A program made the translations under genes and the position numbers. This document shows, in pieces, positions 62,722-64,000 of a stretch of 64,000 bases of DNA. Source of the stretch: Prevotella sp. S7-1-8 (GTDB lineage Bacteria; Bacteroidota; Bacteroidia; Bacteroidales; Bacteroidaceae); contig NZ_JRNC01000021.1 in assembly GCF_000758925.1 (NCBI RefSeq), positions 1-64,000 of the forward strand. Direction: 5' to 3'. The notes beneath the pieces were generated by a model. The model did no database searches, was not told the DNA's origin, and was given only the letters and a program-made list of their open reading frames with translations. How positions within the stretch are numbered: the stretch's first letter is position 1; the number at the start of each line of letters is the position of its first letter.

Positions 62722-63846
62722 ATGAACAATGGAAAGATACGTGTGGGTATCACCCACGGAGACACGAACGGGATAGGATACGAATTGATATTTAAGACTT
62801 TTGCAGACGCGGAAATGCTTGGCCTATGCACTCCTATCGTCTATGGGTCGCCCAAAGTGGCCACTTACCATCGGAACGCGCTCGGCATTGAGGCCAATTT
62901 TAGTATCATCAACTCGGCCGACCAAGCCGAGGACAACCGCGTGAACATGCTTGCGGTATTTGAAGACGAAGTGAAAGTGGAGTTTGGAGTGGCGTCAGAG
63001 GAGGCAAGCAGAGCCGCCGTGAAAGCGCTGGACAAAGCCATTACTGACTACAAAAACGGAGATATTGACGTGATAGTGTCTTGCCCGGTGAACGAAAACA
63101 ATCTCACGGTGGAGGGTTACGCCATACCCAAGCCCGCGAAATACATTGAGACGAGCATTGGAGAAGGCAAGAAGGTATTGGATATTGTGATGAACGAATG
63201 GCTCAAGGTGGCACTGGTGACCGACGACATGGCACTGAGAGACGTGCCGACAAACATCAGCGCACAAGCCATCATTGAGAAAATAGCCATATTTTACGCC
63301 ACGTTACGCCGCGACATGCGCATCTCGGCACCACGCATAGCCGTATTGGCGCTCAACCCCAACGACACGGAGGAAAGGCGTGGCAAGGAGGAACAAGAAA
63401 TGATAATACCTGCCATACAAAAACTCGCGGAGGTAAACGTGTGCGCTTTCGGCCCATACCAAGCCGCGGATTTTTTTGGTAGCGGACAATACAAAGCTTT
63501 TGACGGTGTCTTGGCCATGTACCATGACCAAGGCATAGCCCCTTTTAAGGCTCTGCTGCCTAACAACAACATACATTATTATGGAGGCCTTCCACTCATC
63601 AGCACAGCCGTGGACATGGGGCCATGCTATGCCATCGCGGGGAAAGGAGAGGCTGACGAAACGCCTCTGAGATACGCCATATACCAAGCTATAGACGCTT
63701 TTCGCAATCGCAATAATTACGACGAGCCACTGGCTCACCCACTGCCCAAGCTCTATCACGAGCGTAGGGATGACAGTGACAAAGTACGATTTGCCGTCTC
63801 CAAAAAGCGCGAGAACGCTGCCAAGGAGCGCCAAAAGCAAAAATAG
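62722..63846 (+). CDS. pdxA: PdxA-like protein with altered active site
   Basis: PdxA (4-hydroxythreonine-4-phosphate dehydrogenase) makes the precursor for PdxJ in the DXP-dependent B6 route. The protein has 374 residues. The start (ITHGDTNGIGYELIFKTF) and many blocks match Bacteroidetes PdxA, so it is orthologous by position and overall sequence. The key residues differ. The substrate-binding GHTE block reads KPAK (137-140). The metal-binding His in the VALxTxH block is Asp (D169), and the one in LNPH is Asn (N214). Only the His in MYHDQG (268) is kept. The C-terminal SxDHGT block reads STAVDMG. It may be inactive or changed in function. Confidence 0.85.
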   Translation: MNNGKIRVGITHGDTNGIGYELIFKTFADAEMLGLCTPIVYGSPKVATYHRNALGIEANFSIINSADQAEDNRVNMLAVFEDEVKVEFGVASEEASRAAVKALDKAITDYKNGDIDVIVSCPVNENNLTVEGYAIPKPAKYIETSIGEGKKVLDIVMNEWLKVALVTDDMALRDVPTNISAQAIIEKIAIFYATLRRDMRISAPRIAVLALNPNDTEERRGKEEQEMIIPAIQKLAEVNVCAFGPYQAADFFGSGQYKAFDGVLAMYHDQGIAPFKALLPNNNIHYYGGLPLISTAVDMGPCYAIAGKGEADETPLRYAIYQAIDAFRNRNNYDEPLAHPLPKLYHERRDDSDKVRFAVSKKRENAAKERQKQK

Positions 63847-63858
63847 CAATCATTTATA

Positions 63859-64000
63859 ATGAAAAAGAAATACCAAAACGGGTTTTTCATCTTCGGCTTG
63901 TTGGTGCTCACCGTCATGGTAACCCAGCTTGATTTCAAACAAGTGTGGGAGGGGCTTCAGCGTGCGGGTTATTGGTTTTTGGCAGTAGTGACATTGTGGG
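63859..64000 (+). CDS. Flippase-like / lysylphosphatidylglycerol synthase-type membrane protein, 3' end outside window
   Basis: Only the first 47 codons are present. The start MKKKYQNGFFIFGLLVLTVM gives one hydrophobic helix, followed by DFKQVWEGLQRAGYWFL, which fits the N-terminus of the lysylphosphatidylglycerol synthase TM/flippase-like family often found after pdxA in Bacteroidetes. The call is tentative because so little is visible. Confidence 0.6.
   Translation, partial: MKKKYQNGFFIFGLLVLTVMVTQLDFKQVWEGLQRAGYWFLAVVTLW

Overview
The window looks like chromosomal DNA of a Bacteroidales bacterium, most likely Prevotellaceae. The evidence is: many promoters of the Bacteroidetes type (TAnnTTTG at -7), lipoproteins with a Cys lipobox, a fimbrillin-type lipoprotein, a TonB-receptor-like barrel with OB-fold lipoproteins, the flavodoxin/DUF2023 pair, a Wzi capsule protein, DUF4837, and a tmRNA with the tag GENNYALAA. 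I saw no rRNA, tRNA, CRISPR array or intact insertion sequence.

Layout. 0-5 kb: end of a fimbrillin-like lipoprotein, then an ECF sigma factor overlapping a membrane-anchored beta-barrel protein and a small lipoprotein. 5-7.5 kb: tmRNA (ssrA) and a type II restriction-modification pair whose nuclease is clearly EcoRV-like. 8.5-11.1 kb: a ThiD-like kinase domain fused to an AraC DNA-binding domain, followed by the PLP synthase genes pdxS and pdxT. 11.4-27.4 kb: a Wzx/Wzy-type exopolysaccharide locus (export channel, flippase, polymerase, chain-length protein, glycosyltransferases, acetyltransferases, initiating sugar transferase, Wzi). 27.5-33 kb: an Arg/Gly/Ser-rich secreted protein, histidine phosphatase, DUF308 membrane protein, uridine kinase, a uracil-DNA-glycosylase-fold protein and a secreted EEP-family phosphoesterase. 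33.3-39.5 kb: TonB-receptor-like barrel, two OB-fold-like lipoproteins, rpmE2 and a lipoprotein NucA-type nuclease. 40-49.5 kb: housekeeping genes (fldA, slyD, aroC, pyrD/pyrK, holA, a DnaJ/TerB protein) and a candidate small RNA. 50-55 kb: a multi-barrel coiled-coil outer membrane protein, an OmpA protein, a zinc-ribbon coiled-coil protein and a Nif3-type protein. 55.4-57.6 kb: a degraded island with an integrase remnant and a RhuM-type gene. 57.7-64 kb: AmpG-like permease, SpoIID-like protein, rlmN, a DUF4837 lipoprotein, a PdxA-like protein and the start of a flippase-like membrane protein.

Three gene groups stand out. The first is vitamin B6: PdxST (the DXP-independent route) is present, while the PdxA homologue at 62.7 kb, which belongs to the other route, has lost most recognisable active-site residues; the ThiD-AraC fusion beside pdxST has lost its kinase anion-hole cysteine and may be a ligand sensor. 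The second is a possible nucleic-acid scavenging locus (secreted EEP enzyme, barrel, OB-fold lipoproteins, surface nuclease). The third is non-coding structure: two perfect 22-bp hairpins of different sequence, a 14-bp inverted repeat carrying two face-to-face promoters, and intergenic GCGTATTTGC elements with paired 18-nt-loop hairpins.
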